Shown here: one piece after another, positions 30,459-38,285 of the stretch
Layout of the letters: each line of letters starts with the position of its first letter
How positions within the stretch are numbered: the stretch's first letter is position 1
Virus record (IMG/VR): IMGVR_UViG_3300005529_000436
Location: 1-40,470 of that record
Direction: 5' to 3' (one strand)
Length of the DNA stretch: 40,470 nucleotides
Source of the DNA: a virus
Translations under genes and position numbers: made by a program
The notes under the pieces: model-generated
What the model saw: the letters and a program-made list of their open reading frames with translations, nothing else
The model's database searches: none
Told to the model about the DNA's origin: nothing

Positions 30459-32990
30459 CTATACCCTGTCTCCCAGCCGCTTGATTGCCGTGCGTTGTTT
30501 CACCTTGCCGCCTGTCAGCGTTGGCTGCTCTGTCTCTTGAATGACTTCATGCGGCACCATCTCCTGCGCACCGCCGAAGTCCTGAGCATTCGCCGCAATG
30601 CCTGCCTTCTGCAGAGCTGCAACTGCTTCCGGACCCGGCATCTTGTCCACCGGAATCGAGATTGAGATGCGCGGCGGGATCGGCTGCACGTTCTGGCTGG
30701 AAAGCTTCGCCGCCACATCCGAATGCTGTTTCCAGTGCAGTTTCACATTGGCAAACGCAGCCTGCTGCTCCGGTGTGCCATTGCGGTAACGTCGACCTTC
30801 AGCCGAGTTCATCCAGTCAAAGCAGGTGGATGCCTCGGCATTGTGATCTTCAGAGGCATCCTGCGCCACCTCTACCGTAGAAATCTCCGGTGCAATCGCC
30901 TGCAAGGCTTGCTGCGCCTTCTGAATCATGGCCTGCGCTTCCGGCGGGATCGGCTGGCCTGCGATAGCATCAATCGTCATGCCCTTGTTGATCTCGTCAA
31001 GCTGCTGCTGCATCTGCACGAACTGCGGATTCGGAACCGGACCAGTCTTCAGGAGCACTTCAAATTCGGCCTGTTGCTTTTCGACCGACGCCGCACCGGG
31101 AACAACAAGATCATTCATGCGGATGGCATCCTTCGCCACCTTCGCGTTCTTCGGTTCAGCCAGCAGCTTCGCGTAGAACGGATTCTGCGCTGCACCCGAA
31201 ACCAGTTCCACAAAGCGCTGCTCACGCTGCGACTGGCTCTCCGGAAAGTTTGAGTCGTATTCGGGATAGCAGAGCGTGTTGCCTTTCATGTCTGCTACTT
31301 CCAGATCGACGCGGCCCTGACCTGGAACCGTATCGCTGATTCTGCCTTTGCGGTTCTTCGCCGCGCACTGCGCTGCCTGCCAGCAGGCCACAGCCATGCC
31401 CGATTGCATGGAGTTCCATGCTGTGCCGATCCGCTGCAGCGCCTGGTCGCGCTGAATGGCGATGCCGCCTACGGTGTCCGTGTTCGTCGGCGCGCCAAAG
31501 AGCGATGGCATCGCACCGTCCAGCAGTTCCGGAAGGCCTTCGCTGAACCACTTGATAAAATCCGGCATCGCAGGCTGATGCGTCGGCGTCGGCTCTACGA
31601 AGATAAGCTGGTCTACTGGAACACCCGGTTGCCGCTGGAACGGACCAGAATAGCCTGGAACCTGACGCTGCTGTCCAAGCGCCTCCAGGTCGAATGCTTC
31701 ACTGTCGTAATGCCTGCGCGGAACCGTTGAAACGAAGTAATCATTCATCAGGTCCATCCAGTTATTTAGCCGCTTCTGGACGCTGATGTTGTTGGTGCCG
31801 AGCGCGCGCCGGTTCTGTCCATTGCCTGGACCTGGATGCAGCACGGTCAGATGGTCGTCCATCGACTCATTGCGCGCGAAAGCAAATTCCTGTCCGGCCA
31901 TCACCACCAGAACGCCGTCAGGGAACTTCTGCAGCAGACCGTCGCGCGCCGTCTTCGCCGTTTCGTCAAAGAACATCGAAGGGCGCATCCATGTGTACTG
32001 CTCCGTGACATCGCGCATCATGGCATCGCCTGTCACATACGAACCGAGCAGCGCCAGCTTTGTGTTTACGCGCGCGATCTTGTCCAGTTCGATTTCGCCG
32101 ATGCCGCATGAGCCGGGTTTAATCTTCTTCGCAATCCACGGATACCGTGCTTTTGAGGTTGCAACGTCGTATTCCCAGTAGAGCTGCATGAACTGCATTT
32201 CAGACTGGTCCTGCACGGCTGTAGGAACCTTCGCTTCCAGCTTTCCAAGCACTGAGGTCAGTTCGCAGATGCGTGGCGCGCCTTTGGATGATGCGACGGT
32301 CGCACTCTCTAACTCTTCGTCTTCGGGGACCTCCGCCTCATCGATGACAGCATCTTCATACCCGAACCGCTGCGCATCCGCCACCGAGCGCGTGTAAAGC
32401 ACTACGCGGTCATCGGTGTAGAAGTAGCCAGCAACCTCAACCATGCGGGTACGCAGGTCATTGTTCTTCTGCCAGCAATACCGATACTTGTTGGCGGCAT
32501 CCGCTGCCGTCACATCCGGGCCGGAATCAGGATCGCGCGGAAAGAACTGCACCTTTGGCACTTCACGCGCCAATGCGGAAACGATGATGTCTCGCCGCGA
32601 TCCGTAGATGTTCGTGGAGTACAGCGCCGATGAATCCGCCGTGGCACTTACACCCCAACGGGTATTCTCACCAGGCAACGACCACCCCCCACCACGCCGC
32701 GGCAACAGGTGCTGATAGCCGCGCTCAAACAGCCGCGCTTCCCACGCCTGCTCTACTTCAAACCGGCGCGAAGCAACGTCCGTGCGTGAGCACAACAGAA
32801 CCAGTTCCTTCAGGCAGCGCTTTTCGTCGTCCGTCAGCGTGTACTCCGACGTGGGATCAGTCGTGTACATCGGCTGGTCGGACACATCAAAAGGCGCAAG
32901 TTCGCCGAGCTGCAACTGATCGGGATCGAATGCAGTTGCGTCGGTGGGATTGTTTTCGGTTGTCGTCTGATCTTCCAGAATCTCAGGCAT
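30459..32990 (-). CDS. Portal protein (short-tailed phage type)
   Basis: 843 residues. The front is acidic and disordered (about 1-50). The core (SRRFEVEQAWEARLFERGYQHL, YSTNIYGSRRDIIVSALAREVPKVQFFPRDP, VVLYTRSVADAQRF) matches portal proteins of podovirus-like phages with the large head-tail connector. Later helices (MIQKAQQALQAIAPE, EQQAAFANVKLHWKQHSD) give the stem and wing parts. The C terminus has a helix and a basic stretch (KVKQRTAIKRLGD). It forms the ring through which DNA enters and leaves. Position after the terminase genes and before the scaffold supports the call. Confidence 0.85.
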   Translation of the reverse strand: MPEILEDQTTTENNPTDATAFDPDQLQLGELAPFDVSDQPMYTTDPTSEYTLTDDEKRCLKELVLLCSRTDVASRRFEVEQAWEARLFERGYQHLLPRRGGGWSLPGENTRWGVSATADSSALYSTNIYGSRRDIIVSALAREVPKVQFFPRDPDSGPDVTAADAANKYRYCWQKNNDLRTRMVEVAGYFYTDDRVVLYTRSVADAQRFGYEDAVIDEAEVPEDEELESATVASSKGAPRICELTSVLGKLEAKVPTAVQDQSEMQFMQLYWEYDVATSKARYPWIAKKIKPGSCGIGEIELDKIARVNTKLALLGSYVTGDAMMRDVTEQYTWMRPSMFFDETAKTARDGLLQKFPDGVLVVMAGQEFAFARNESMDDHLTVLHPGPGNGQNRRALGTNNISVQKRLNNWMDLMNDYFVSTVPRRHYDSEAFDLEALGQQRQVPGYSGPFQRQPGVPVDQLIFVEPTPTHQPAMPDFIKWFSEGLPELLDGAMPSLFGAPTNTDTVGGIAIQRDQALQRIGTAWNSMQSGMAVACWQAAQCAAKNRKGRISDTVPGQGRVDLEVADMKGNTLCYPEYDSNFPESQSQREQRFVELVSGAAQNPFYAKLLAEPKNAKVAKDAIRMNDLVVPGAASVEKQQAEFEVLLKTGPVPNPQFVQMQQQLDEINKGMTIDAIAGQPIPPEAQAMIQKAQQALQAIAPEISTVEVAQDASEDHNAEASTCFDWMNSAEGRRYRNGTPEQQAAFANVKLHWKQHSDVAAKLSSQNVQPIPPRISISIPVDKMPGPEAVAALQKAGIAANAQDFGGAQEMVPHEVIQETEQPTLTGGKVKQRTAIKRLGDRV

Positions 32991-33185
32991 TTACTTGTGC
33001 ATGGCCTTCAGGCCCTTTGCGCTGGCCGCCATGCGCCGCACAGAAGGGTTTGTCGAGTGCAGCGCACTATTCAGGCGGCTCTCGGGGATGGTTTGGTCCT
33101 CGGGAATGCCAAGCGCTTTATGCAGGCGTCCCTTGCGCACTGTGAATGATCCTTTGCTGCCAAGATTAACCGCATGCTTTTCCAT
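32991..33185 (-). CDS. Small conserved-type phage protein, 64 residues
   Basis: Directly precedes the portal gene without a gap. HKALGIPEDQTIPESRLNSALHSTNPSVRRMAASAKGL is a pattern I know from small proteins next to podovirus portals (LGIPE..IP...L..A..S.NP..R..A). It is basic and helical. Role unknown, but the position suggests head assembly or packaging. Confidence 0.7.
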   Translation of the reverse strand: MEKHAVNLGSKGSFTVRKGRLHKALGIPEDQTIPESRLNSALHSTNPSVRRMAASAKGLKAMHK

Positions 33186-33190
33186 CGGCG

Positions 33191-33583
33191 TTACTCCGCG
33201 TCCAGTCCTGGAATGCTCATGGCAGGCTCAGCGCTATCCTCTTCGCTGCTCCCGTCGTCATTGCTGGCCAGCTCGCGCGCATGGTCATGGGCTTCAGAAG
33301 CGCTGCCGTGTTCCGAATGGTGAACGTGACCATCGCCATGGTGCGACTCCACAGAGTGCGATCCTTCACCGTGCGTGATGTGAATCTCATGCGCCGGACC
33401 ATGTGCCGCTACCACCTGCGCAGCATCGTGCTCGTCGCCTTCATGCTCATTGCCGACAGTGCCGAGGGCCTTGTTCTTTTCGGGAACCGGACGCTGCGCT
33501 CCTTTGGACTCAAGCCTGCGCTCGTGCTGAACCATCTGTGGACGATTGGTGAACGGTGTTCCGTCCTTTGCTTTCCACGCCAT
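33191..33583 (-). CDS. Histidine-rich protein near the terminase
   Basis: The perfect SD AAGGAGGA, five bases before the ATG at 33583, selects this start over upstream in-frame codons, giving 130 residues. The first part (MAWKAKDGTPFTNRPQMVQHERRLESKG) is a helix-forming front of a kind found beside portal genes. Residues about 55-105 hold more than a dozen His (HEIHITHGEGSHSVESHHGDG), an unusual density that suggests metal binding. The end is acidic (SNDDGSSEEDSAEPAMS). It overlaps the upstream gene by 74 bases in another frame. Confidence 0.65.
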   Translation of the reverse strand: MAWKAKDGTPFTNRPQMVQHERRLESKGAQRPVPEKNKALGTVGNEHEGDEHDAAQVVAAHGPAHEIHITHGEGSHSVESHHGDGHVHHSEHGSASEAHDHARELASNDDGSSEEDSAEPAMSIPGLDAE

Positions 33584-33950
33584 TTGATTCCTCCTTGGCT
33601 TTCTTCTCTTCGTCCGCAATGTGCTGGTTCACGTAAGCCTGCCAGCTTGACGTGGTAGCATCCTGCGGAAACTTTGGGGTCTTGCCTGCGTTCGGTTGAT
33701 GCGCTCTCGCGTAAGCTGCTCCTGCTTGGCTGGACATCGGCATCAGCACCAGGCGCATGCGATCGCATTCCTGCCTGAGCGCTGCATTTTCGTCACGTAA
33801 CGCCGCAATGACCTCGTCCTTCTCGCGGACACGCTCACGCATCAACACCTTCAGCGCCGCAACCTCCGATTCGAGGTGCTGCACATAGCGGCTGCGCAGA
33901 AGCGTTTCGCAGAATCCACGGAGTTTCGCTGCAATATCAATGAATGTCAC
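33510..33950 (-). CDS. Coiled-coil protein between terminase and His-rich gene
   Basis: GTG at 33950 is chosen: GGAGGG lies five bases upstream and the start overlaps the terminase stop (GTGA). This gives 146 residues. Residues about 20-70 (VQHLESEVAALKVLMRERVREKDEVIAALRDENAALRQECD) form a long coiled coil. The rest is polar, with an acidic Lys/Glu helix (IADEEKKAKEESN). The last 74 bases overlap the His-rich gene. Unknown function; small coiled-coil proteins in this place may assist terminase or portal assembly. Confidence 0.6.
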   Translation of the reverse strand: MTFIDIAAKLRGFCETLLRSRYVQHLESEVAALKVLMRERVREKDEVIAALRDENAALRQECDRMRLVLMPMSSQAGAAYARAHQPNAGKTPKFPQDATTSSWQAYVNQHIADEEKKAKEESNGVESKGRNTVHQSSTDGSARAQA

Positions 33951-35509
33951 TGCACCCTCCGCATCCATGCCGGCGAACCCGACTGGTCCCGCTCTGCTTT
34001 CTTCAGTTTCGTCATGTTGTGCTTGAAGATGACCATCTTCTGCGCGAATGGGTCTTCAACCCGGCTCAGTTGCTCCTGCAGCTTCTGCTCATCCGGCTTT
34101 TTACCCGGCTTGCCCGTGATGCCGTACAGCCCATAACCCGCGCCTTGCAGCGGGTCGTCACCCAGAAACTCCGCAATGCGCTCCACATCGTCTTCATCAC
34201 GTGGAGCCGCTGGTATCACATCAATCAGCTTTGAGCATGTGTCGGCAATCTGCCATGCTGCCGCCTGCACAGGCTGGCCGTCCGCTGTTTCACCCACGCG
34301 AACACGCTTCCGCAGAAGCTGATACATCAACTGCTCACGCCCCAGTTTGTCTCGCGTGGACATCGTGGGAGCAGGCAAACCATGTTGACGAAGAACCGGA
34401 GCCATGCGCATCGCCACGCTATTCGGGTTCTCGCCCATCGTGGACGTAGCCTTCGACGCGAAAGCATCATGGCTCAGGAAGTAAGCCTGAAACTTCGGCA
34501 TCGGACCGTCTGCGTCCAGGCTGGCCCGCGCTATCGACTCGGCAAGCACTTCCGGCGGCTGATGTTTCACGCACAGTTCGCGGTACGTGCGGATGATGCC
34601 CAGATCATCCATGTAGTGCCAGTACGTGGCCGCCCAGTGCTCAAATCCCCAGTCCGTTGAAATCCAGCGCTTGTGCCATGGCTTGATGCCTTCGGCTGCG
34701 TCGGGATCATAGACGTTCTCTGCCGGGTCCCACGCGCCGAAGAAGTAGCCGCCGACCACGCCCCATGTGCCGTACTTCAGAGCGTCACGAATTGCCGCTG
34801 GGTAACTCTCAAGTCGCGCAATGAATGCCGGATCGTTTGCATAGATCGGGTTGTCCAAATACGTGCAGGGGAAGTATTCGTAGTCCTCTGGCCGGTAGCG
34901 TGAGCGCTGCGCCTCGTCCATCTCATCGCATGGCACTTTGTCCACGAACAGTTTCTTGCACCAGCCTGCACCGATGCCGATGGGGTTTCCTGCGCCGTCT
35001 TTCGTGCAATGCGGCGATACCGGGCAGCGGTTCCATGCCGACGTTGCCTGCCATTGCTTGTACGTGAACTCGCAGACCTCGTCATAGCCGATCTTGTACC
35101 ACTGACCTTGCCAGTCCCACGCGTTGTGCTCGTACTGCATGGAGCCGAAGTGTGTCGTGGCGCCGTTGTGCCATGTGACAACCTTCTTCGACTCGTTGAA
35201 GTCGCGGTAAAGCTCACGCGGAATCTTCTCCCGGAAGCGCGTGATGAGTGTAGCTTCGAGCTTCGGATGTGTCCGCCGCAGCAGCAGCGTGTGAACCTGC
35301 TTAGCCGCAACCGGGTCCGTGAACTCGTTGGCCGCAATCATGTGCTCCACGATCAGAGCCAGCGTCTTGCCTGGTCCAGCAGCCCCGCCAAGCAATTTGT
35401 GCGGCGTCGGCGAAGCATGAAACCGCGCCTGCATCGGGTAAGGGCTGTAATAGTCGTCCAGGTTGATTTCGCGCGCAAAGCGTTCAATACCGCTCTCGAC
35501 CGAAATCAC
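33947..35509 (-). CDS. Terminase large subunit
   Basis: 520 residues from GTG at 35509, overlapping the small-subunit stop (GTGA); an in-frame upstream TTG/ATG run overlaps that gene. The ATPase has a Q motif (PMQARFHAS at about 25-33), Walker A GGAAGPGKT at 41-49 and Walker B KIGYDEV with D143-E144. The nuclease half has WISTDWGFEHWAA (about 260-272), where the first Asp should bind metal, and GYGLYG near the end. The enzyme cuts and pumps phage DNA into the procapsid. The walker motif and the pair with the small subunit make the call secure. Confidence 0.95.
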   Translation of the reverse strand: MISVESGIERFAREINLDDYYSPYPMQARFHASPTPHKLLGGAAGPGKTLALIVEHMIAANEFTDPVAAKQVHTLLLRRTHPKLEATLITRFREKIPRELYRDFNESKKVVTWHNGATTHFGSMQYEHNAWDWQGQWYKIGYDEVCEFTYKQWQATSAWNRCPVSPHCTKDGAGNPIGIGAGWCKKLFVDKVPCDEMDEAQRSRYRPEDYEYFPCTYLDNPIYANDPAFIARLESYPAAIRDALKYGTWGVVGGYFFGAWDPAENVYDPDAAEGIKPWHKRWISTDWGFEHWAATYWHYMDDLGIIRTYRELCVKHQPPEVLAESIARASLDADGPMPKFQAYFLSHDAFASKATSTMGENPNSVAMRMAPVLRQHGLPAPTMSTRDKLGREQLMYQLLRKRVRVGETADGQPVQAAAWQIADTCSKLIDVIPAAPRDEDDVERIAEFLGDDPLQGAGYGLYGITGKPGKKPDEQKLQEQLSRVEDPFAQKMVIFKHNMTKLKKAERDQSGSPAWMRRVQ

Positions 35510-35940
35510 TGCGCTGTATCCCGCTCGGGCGGCCTCGGCACACTGTTGCGAAGGATCACGCCGCCGGAGTGCTCCATCTCGATCTTGTCCCCGTACTTCT
35601 TCGGCAGCAGCTTCGCCGCAATCCACTTGCGCGTATCCACACGGACACGAGCTGCATTAGCCGACTGACTATCTGTCGCAGAATCTGCGATATCGACCAT
35701 CTCATCGGCCAGCAGTTCTGCCTGAACTTCACGCGCGCGTGTGTATTGAGCGCGAAATCCCGAAAACTTCGGGTCTTCACTCGCAAGCCACTTAATGACC
35801 GTCTGGAAACTCGGCATCTCTACCGTGCCGCAAGCGGCACGCAGGCTCTTGCCTTCCATCAGACGCTCACATAGGGTGTCTGCTATTTCCTGCGAGAACT
35901 TGGACGGCCTTCCGGGCTTTCCTTTGCCATTACGCGCCAT
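35506..35940 (-). CDS. Terminase small subunit
   Basis: 144 residues from the ATG at 35940 (MARNGKGKPGRPSKF). GRPSKFSQEIADTLCERLMEGKSLRAAC is a helix-turn-helix front as in phage small terminases, followed by PSFQTVIKWLASEDPKFSGFRAQYTRAREVQAELLADEMVDIAD, the usual continuing pattern with YxxAReVQAE. The C-terminal part (RKWIAAKLLPKKYGDKIEMEHSG) is also typical. It binds phage DNA and hands it to the large subunit. The start overlaps the previous gene by 11 bases. Confidence 0.93.
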   Translation of the reverse strand: MARNGKGKPGRPSKFSQEIADTLCERLMEGKSLRAACGTVEMPSFQTVIKWLASEDPKFSGFRAQYTRAREVQAELLADEMVDIADSATDSQSANAARVRVDTRKWIAAKLLPKKYGDKIEMEHSGGVILRNSVPRPPERDTAQ

Positions 35941-36160
35941 AGAACGTAACACATCCGCCGCTCAATTCCATCCGCTGTGCTTCCACTTCCAGCCAGCCTG
36001 ACGGCTGACCAGGCTGGTTATCGCGGTTCTGCGCCGTGTACACGTAGCAGTTCACGAAATGCACATGCTGGACGTGAATCTCCGTGTCCTGGGTTCCTTC
36101 GTCCACAGACCAGACCTGCGGGGCATTCTCTTTCTTGTGGAAGTACACGCGATACAGCAT
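35930..36160 (-). CDS. Small hypothetical protein, 76 residues
   Basis: The ATG at 36160 sits on the stop of the micro-membrane gene (TGATG), with AAGGA nine bases upstream. The protein (LYRVYFHKKENAPQVWSVDEG, VQHVHFVNCYVYTAQN, SGWLEVEAQRMEL) has alternating hydrophobic strands and several aromatic residues, and looks like a small beta protein. It is common for short unknown genes to precede the small terminase. No family can be named. Confidence 0.6.
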   Translation of the reverse strand: MLYRVYFHKKENAPQVWSVDEGTQDTEIHVQHVHFVNCYVYTAQNRDNQPGQPSGWLEVEAQRMELSGGCVTFYGA

Positions 36161-36243
36161 CACCAGAGGTCCTTGTTCCTATTGGCCCACGCCAGCAGAA
36201 GAAACATCGCCAGAGCGATAGCCAGAATTGATGCCTGCACCAT
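36160..36243 (-). CDS. 27-residue single-segment membrane micro-protein
   Basis: ATG at 36243 has a strong SD (GGAGG five bases upstream) and the stop overlaps the next ATG (TGATG). The peptide is MVQASILAIALAMFLLLAW followed by ANRNKDLW, one membrane helix with a short basic tail. It is nested in the 3' end of the gene at 36179-36469 in another frame. SD plus coupled stop/start argue that it is real. A lysis-regulation role (antiholin-like) is only a guess. Confidence 0.6.
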   Translation of the reverse strand: MVQASILAIALAMFLLLAWANRNKDLW

Positions 36244-36469
36244 GCTTGCCTCCGATGAGCCGCAACCGACGCGACTCCTTACGGAACTTACGATCTAACT
36301 GGGCCTTGCGCACGTCCTGGAACTTGTCGCAGTCCTGATGGTCAAGTGCGTACAGTTCCTGAAACTCCATCAGCGCGTCCGGCTGCCACACAATGGCACG
36401 GCGGATCGGCGTGGAGTCATAGCAGCCCGAGCAGCTTGCAATCCCGCGTTCGCGGTCAATCGAAATCAA
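36179..36469 (-). CDS. Small Cys-containing protein, 96 residues
   Basis: TTG start at 36469 overlapping the upstream stop (TTGA). CSGC at about 13-16 and HQDC further on could bind zinc. The rest is basic and helical (DVRKAQLDRKFRKESRRLRL). The last 65 bases overlap the 27-residue membrane gene, so the real end may be unimportant or the overlap is dual coding. No family recognised. Confidence 0.5.
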   Translation of the reverse strand: MISIDRERGIASCSGCYDSTPIRRAIVWQPDALMEFQELYALDHQDCDKFQDVRKAQLDRKFRKESRRLRLIGGKHGAGINSGYRSGDVSSAGVGQ

Positions 36470-36648
36470 GAGAAGTGCCGACCTTCCAGAACGGAAATGC
36501 GCGTCTCGTGATCTTCGATATTCTCTTCGGCTTTATCCAGCCGCCGGTGATGATCCACGACAGACTGCGCAAGCTTGCCATGGATATATGCCCCGACCAG
36601 CAATGTGACGCCAACTCCAGCCCAACTACCGATTGCCGACCAATCCAT
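36466..36648 (-). CDS. Membrane-anchored coiled-coil protein, 60 residues
   Basis: SD GAGGAG six bases before the ATG at 36648. Residues about 9-23 (AGVGVTLLVGAYIHG) form a membrane segment; the rest (VVDHHRRLDKAEENIEDHETRISVLEG) is a coiled coil. This layout recalls small holin accessory or spanin-like proteins (anchor plus coil). A terminator lies just upstream, so it would start its own transcript or be reached by readthrough. Confidence 0.6.
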   Translation of the reverse strand: MDWSAIGSWAGVGVTLLVGAYIHGKLAQSVVDHHRRLDKAEENIEDHETRISVLEGRHFS

Positions 36649-36668
36649 GCACGCTCCTCAAAAAAGAA

Positions 36669-36688
36669 GCCCCTCGTGGGAGGGGCTA
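36669..36688 (-). terminator. Rho-independent terminator, leftward
   Basis: Stem AGCCCCTC (36669-36676) pairs with GAGGGGCT (36681-36688), loop GTGG, followed leftward by TTCTTTTTT. It separates the holin-like genes from the small genes that lead into terminase, so expression beyond it may need antitermination or a second promoter. Confidence 0.88.
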
Positions 36689-36886
36689 ATCTGCCTTGGT
36701 TCTTCCTGTAGAGGAAGCTTGCTTCAGACGCATCGGCGGCGCTTGGGACTACTGCCCAGGATTGCCTGGTGGATGAACTAAAAGCCCATCTTCATCCGGC
36801 GCCGCTCCCGCGCGCTCTGGCGCTCCGCATTCTCCTTTCGTGAAAGATGAAGTGCGAAGCTAATCAGCGGACTGCTCCGCCGATGT
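36689..36886. other. Short non-coding stretch between two membrane genes
   Basis: No gene is convincing. Leftward there is an open segment ending KENAERQSARERRRMKMGF (stop near 36780) whose only good SD-spaced start would be a CTG. Small hairpins (CTTCCT/AGGAAG near 36706-36721, CCAGG/CCTGG near 36755, GCGGA/TCCGC near 36867) are present. It may hold a promoter for the genes below 36650, but none is clear. Confidence 0.35.
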
Positions 36887-37048
36887 CTAAACTTTCTTCA
36901 GCGCAGCAATAGCTGCTTCCAGTGCAAGGAAGCGATCATGCACAGTCTTTTCGAGCGCCTGAATCGCCGCACTGATTCTGCCACTTAGAAACACGCCGCC
37001 GAAAAATCCAACCAGCGCCGCGATAAGAAACACAACCACGTAATCCAT
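36887..37048 (-). CDS. 53-residue membrane protein with coiled-coil tail
   Basis: ATG at 37048 with GGAGG (plus AAGGA) upstream; stop TAG at 36887. MDYVVVFLIAALVGFFGGVFLSG is one membrane helix with glycines, followed by RISAAIQALEKTVHDRFLAL and AAIAALKKV, an amphipathic helix. It lies directly after the holin-like gene. The layout resembles that of the 60-residue protein at 36466 and may be a related small lysis accessory. Confidence 0.65.
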   Translation of the reverse strand: MDYVVVFLIAALVGFFGGVFLSGRISAAIQALEKTVHDRFLALEAAIAALKKV

Positions 37049-37060
37049 GTCCTTCGCCTC

Positions 37061-37573
37061 CTACGATTTGTTTCCGACCTTCACACCGAGCACACTAACC
37101 TGCGACTCACCAGGCATTCCCATCACGGATTTCAGAGTTTCCATGACGCTCGGAACGCCCACAAAACCAAGCATGATCGTGGCAAAAATCCAGAGCACAT
37201 TGCTCGGAATCTCAAAAGGCGTCATTTTGGAGTGAAACACCGCATTGACGAGCGGGATAATGCCGTAATTCGCCAGAATCAGCGTCGTGATTCCATAGCA
37301 GAAGTAAGCCCGCGCGCCGCTTGAATGCGGATCAGCCTTCACATTGTCCGAAGTCGCAGCGATGATCTTGTTCTGTTGGTCGATCTGCGCTAAGGCAAGA
37401 GCTTGCTGCTGATCGGCAATGTGCTGTTGCGCCTCCAGCTTTTTCTGCGGATCGGGGATTAGATCAATGAGCGGCTTGGCGATGGATGCGATAGCACCCA
37501 GGAGGGAAGCCGGTCCTGAAGCTGCAGCTCCGGCAACTGTGGCGATTGTGCCGACAACTGGATTCGTGCTCAT
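37061..37573 (-). CDS. Holin-like membrane protein, 170 residues
   Basis: ATG at 37573 in an ATGA overlap. A Gly/Ala/Ser-rich start, an amphipathic helix with Gln and Lys (KKLEAQQHIADQQQALALAQI), and then YFCYGITTLILANYGIIPLV and NVLWIFATIMLGFVGV as two clear membrane segments. The layout (helical front, DPHSSGARAYF before the membrane part, two or three segments at the end) fits the three-segment holin type of gene-transfer agents and phages. It would let the endolysin reach the wall. A different membrane role is possible, so the call is moderate. Confidence 0.6.
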   Translation of the reverse strand: MSTNPVVGTIATVAGAAASGPASLLGAIASIAKPLIDLIPDPQKKLEAQQHIADQQQALALAQIDQQNKIIAATSDNVKADPHSSGARAYFCYGITTLILANYGIIPLVNAVFHSKMTPFEIPSNVLWIFATIMLGFVGVPSVMETLKSVMGMPGESQVSVLGVKVGNKS

Positions 37574-37842
37574 TGTGCCCACCCCTCAATCAGTGATTGG
37601 TGATACTTGGACCCGTCAATGGCCCGGTGAATGACGCGCTCAACGATGTTGCATGATTGGCCGCGGAGCCGCGGCAGTTTCTCGCTGAGCAAACGCAGAT
37701 ACTTGCCTTTAATCCATCGCGCAAGGCCGTCTTGCACCCATTCACGCGCAGCTTCCAGCGAAAGAAAGCACAGCGGCTTTGTGCCGGCAGGCTGATTCAG
37801 CCGATAGACAGGAACGAGCTTGGAGACACGGGTATTCGCCAT
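37570..37842 (-). CDS. Small basic late protein, 90 residues
   Basis: I prefer ATG at 37842 (MANTRVSKLVPVYRL), although a longer in-frame start exists at 37878 with a weak SD. It is basic, with a WIKGKYLRLLSEKLPRLRGQ helix and few acidic residues. No motif is recognised. It is the first gene after the leftward promoter at 37959-37986, so it is probably expressed first among the late genes. Confidence 0.55.
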   Translation of the reverse strand: MANTRVSKLVPVYRLNQPAGTKPLCFLSLEAAREWVQDGLARWIKGKYLRLLSEKLPRLRGQSCNIVERVIHRAIDGSKYHQSLIEGWAQ

Positions 37843-37958
37843 AAGTACAGGGGGCCGTGCGAAGTGGCGGCACAGCATCGCACCCTGTTGGCGAGAGGAA
37901 GGGTAGCCTTGACGAAGTAGGCGGGATGTTTCCGCCTGACGGAGGCCTTACGATTCAC

Positions 37959-37986
37959 ACACTACACGCAATCTGTAGCGTGTCAA
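37959..37986 (-). promoter_or_regulatory. Leftward promoter with overlapping dyad
   Basis: Leftward, TTGACA (37986-37981) and TAGTGT (37964-37959) are 16 bases apart. The spacer holds a dyad with ACACGC/GCGTGT arms (37964-37969 and 37978-37983), so a repressor there would cover the promoter. TACACGCAAT at 37963-37972 is a weak match to the TACGTGCAAA word. The leader (to 37843) also has an AGGCGG/CCGCCT hairpin at 37919-37937. Likely start of the late transcript. Confidence 0.6.
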
Positions 37987-37996
37987 GTAAATTCTG

Positions 37997-38182
37997 CTAC
38001 TCAGTGTTGCGCTTCTCTGGAAACTCAGCCTCCCAGAGCCGAAGGATTGCAAGCTGAATGCACGCATTGTCCGTAATCTCAAGCTTTTCCGAGATTTCAG
38101 CCAGCCGCTTCAGGGTCTTCGCGCTGAACCGGTAAGTGCGATTCGAGGTCTCACTACCAGATGTCGCTTTCTCTTTGACCAT
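37997..38182 (-). CDS. Ribbon-helix-helix regulator (first)
   Basis: 61 residues. RTYRFSAKTLKRLAEISEKLEITDNACIQLAILRLWE fits the Arc/MetJ/CopG fold: a basic strand, then two helices with a turn rich in small residues. It lies just downstream of its likely promoter (38188-38216), whose -10 is only five bases from the ATG, so the message is probably leaderless. It is the last gene before the late promoter (37959-37986), which holds a dyad. I infer a repressor for both promoters, binding the TTACGTGCAAA-type words. Confidence 0.7.
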   Translation of the reverse strand: MVKEKATSGSETSNRTYRFSAKTLKRLAEISEKLEITDNACIQLAILRLWEAEFPEKRNTE

Positions 38183-38187
38183 GCCCC

Positions 38188-38216
38188 AAGATATCGCGTA
38201 TTACGTGCAAAAGCAA
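38188..38216 (-). promoter_or_regulatory. Leftward promoter of the first RHH gene
   Basis: Leftward, TTGCTT (38216-38211) and TATCTT (38193-38188) are 17 bases apart. The operator word TTTGCACGTAA (38211-38201 leftward) lies in the spacer. The -10 ends at 38188, so transcription would start about at the ATG (38182), giving a leaderless message. The gene also lacks an SD. Confidence 0.6.
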
Positions 38217-38264
38217 GTAACCTAACCGCAGAATTACCACAATTTGCACGTAATTTGCACACGA
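38201..38264. promoter_or_regulatory. Inverted operator repeats TTACGTGCAAA
   Basis: TTACGTGCAAA at 38201-38211 is perfectly inverted at 38243-38253 (TTTGCACGTAA), with 31 bases between. A further TTTGCAC follows at 38254-38260, and GCACACGA at 38257-38264 recurs inverted and direct at 38508-38530. This looks like a multi-site operator for a looping or cooperative regulator. TACGTGCAAA from it also appears at 12695-12704. Confidence 0.65.
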
Positions 38265-38285
38265 AATGAATCAAGATGTGCAACA

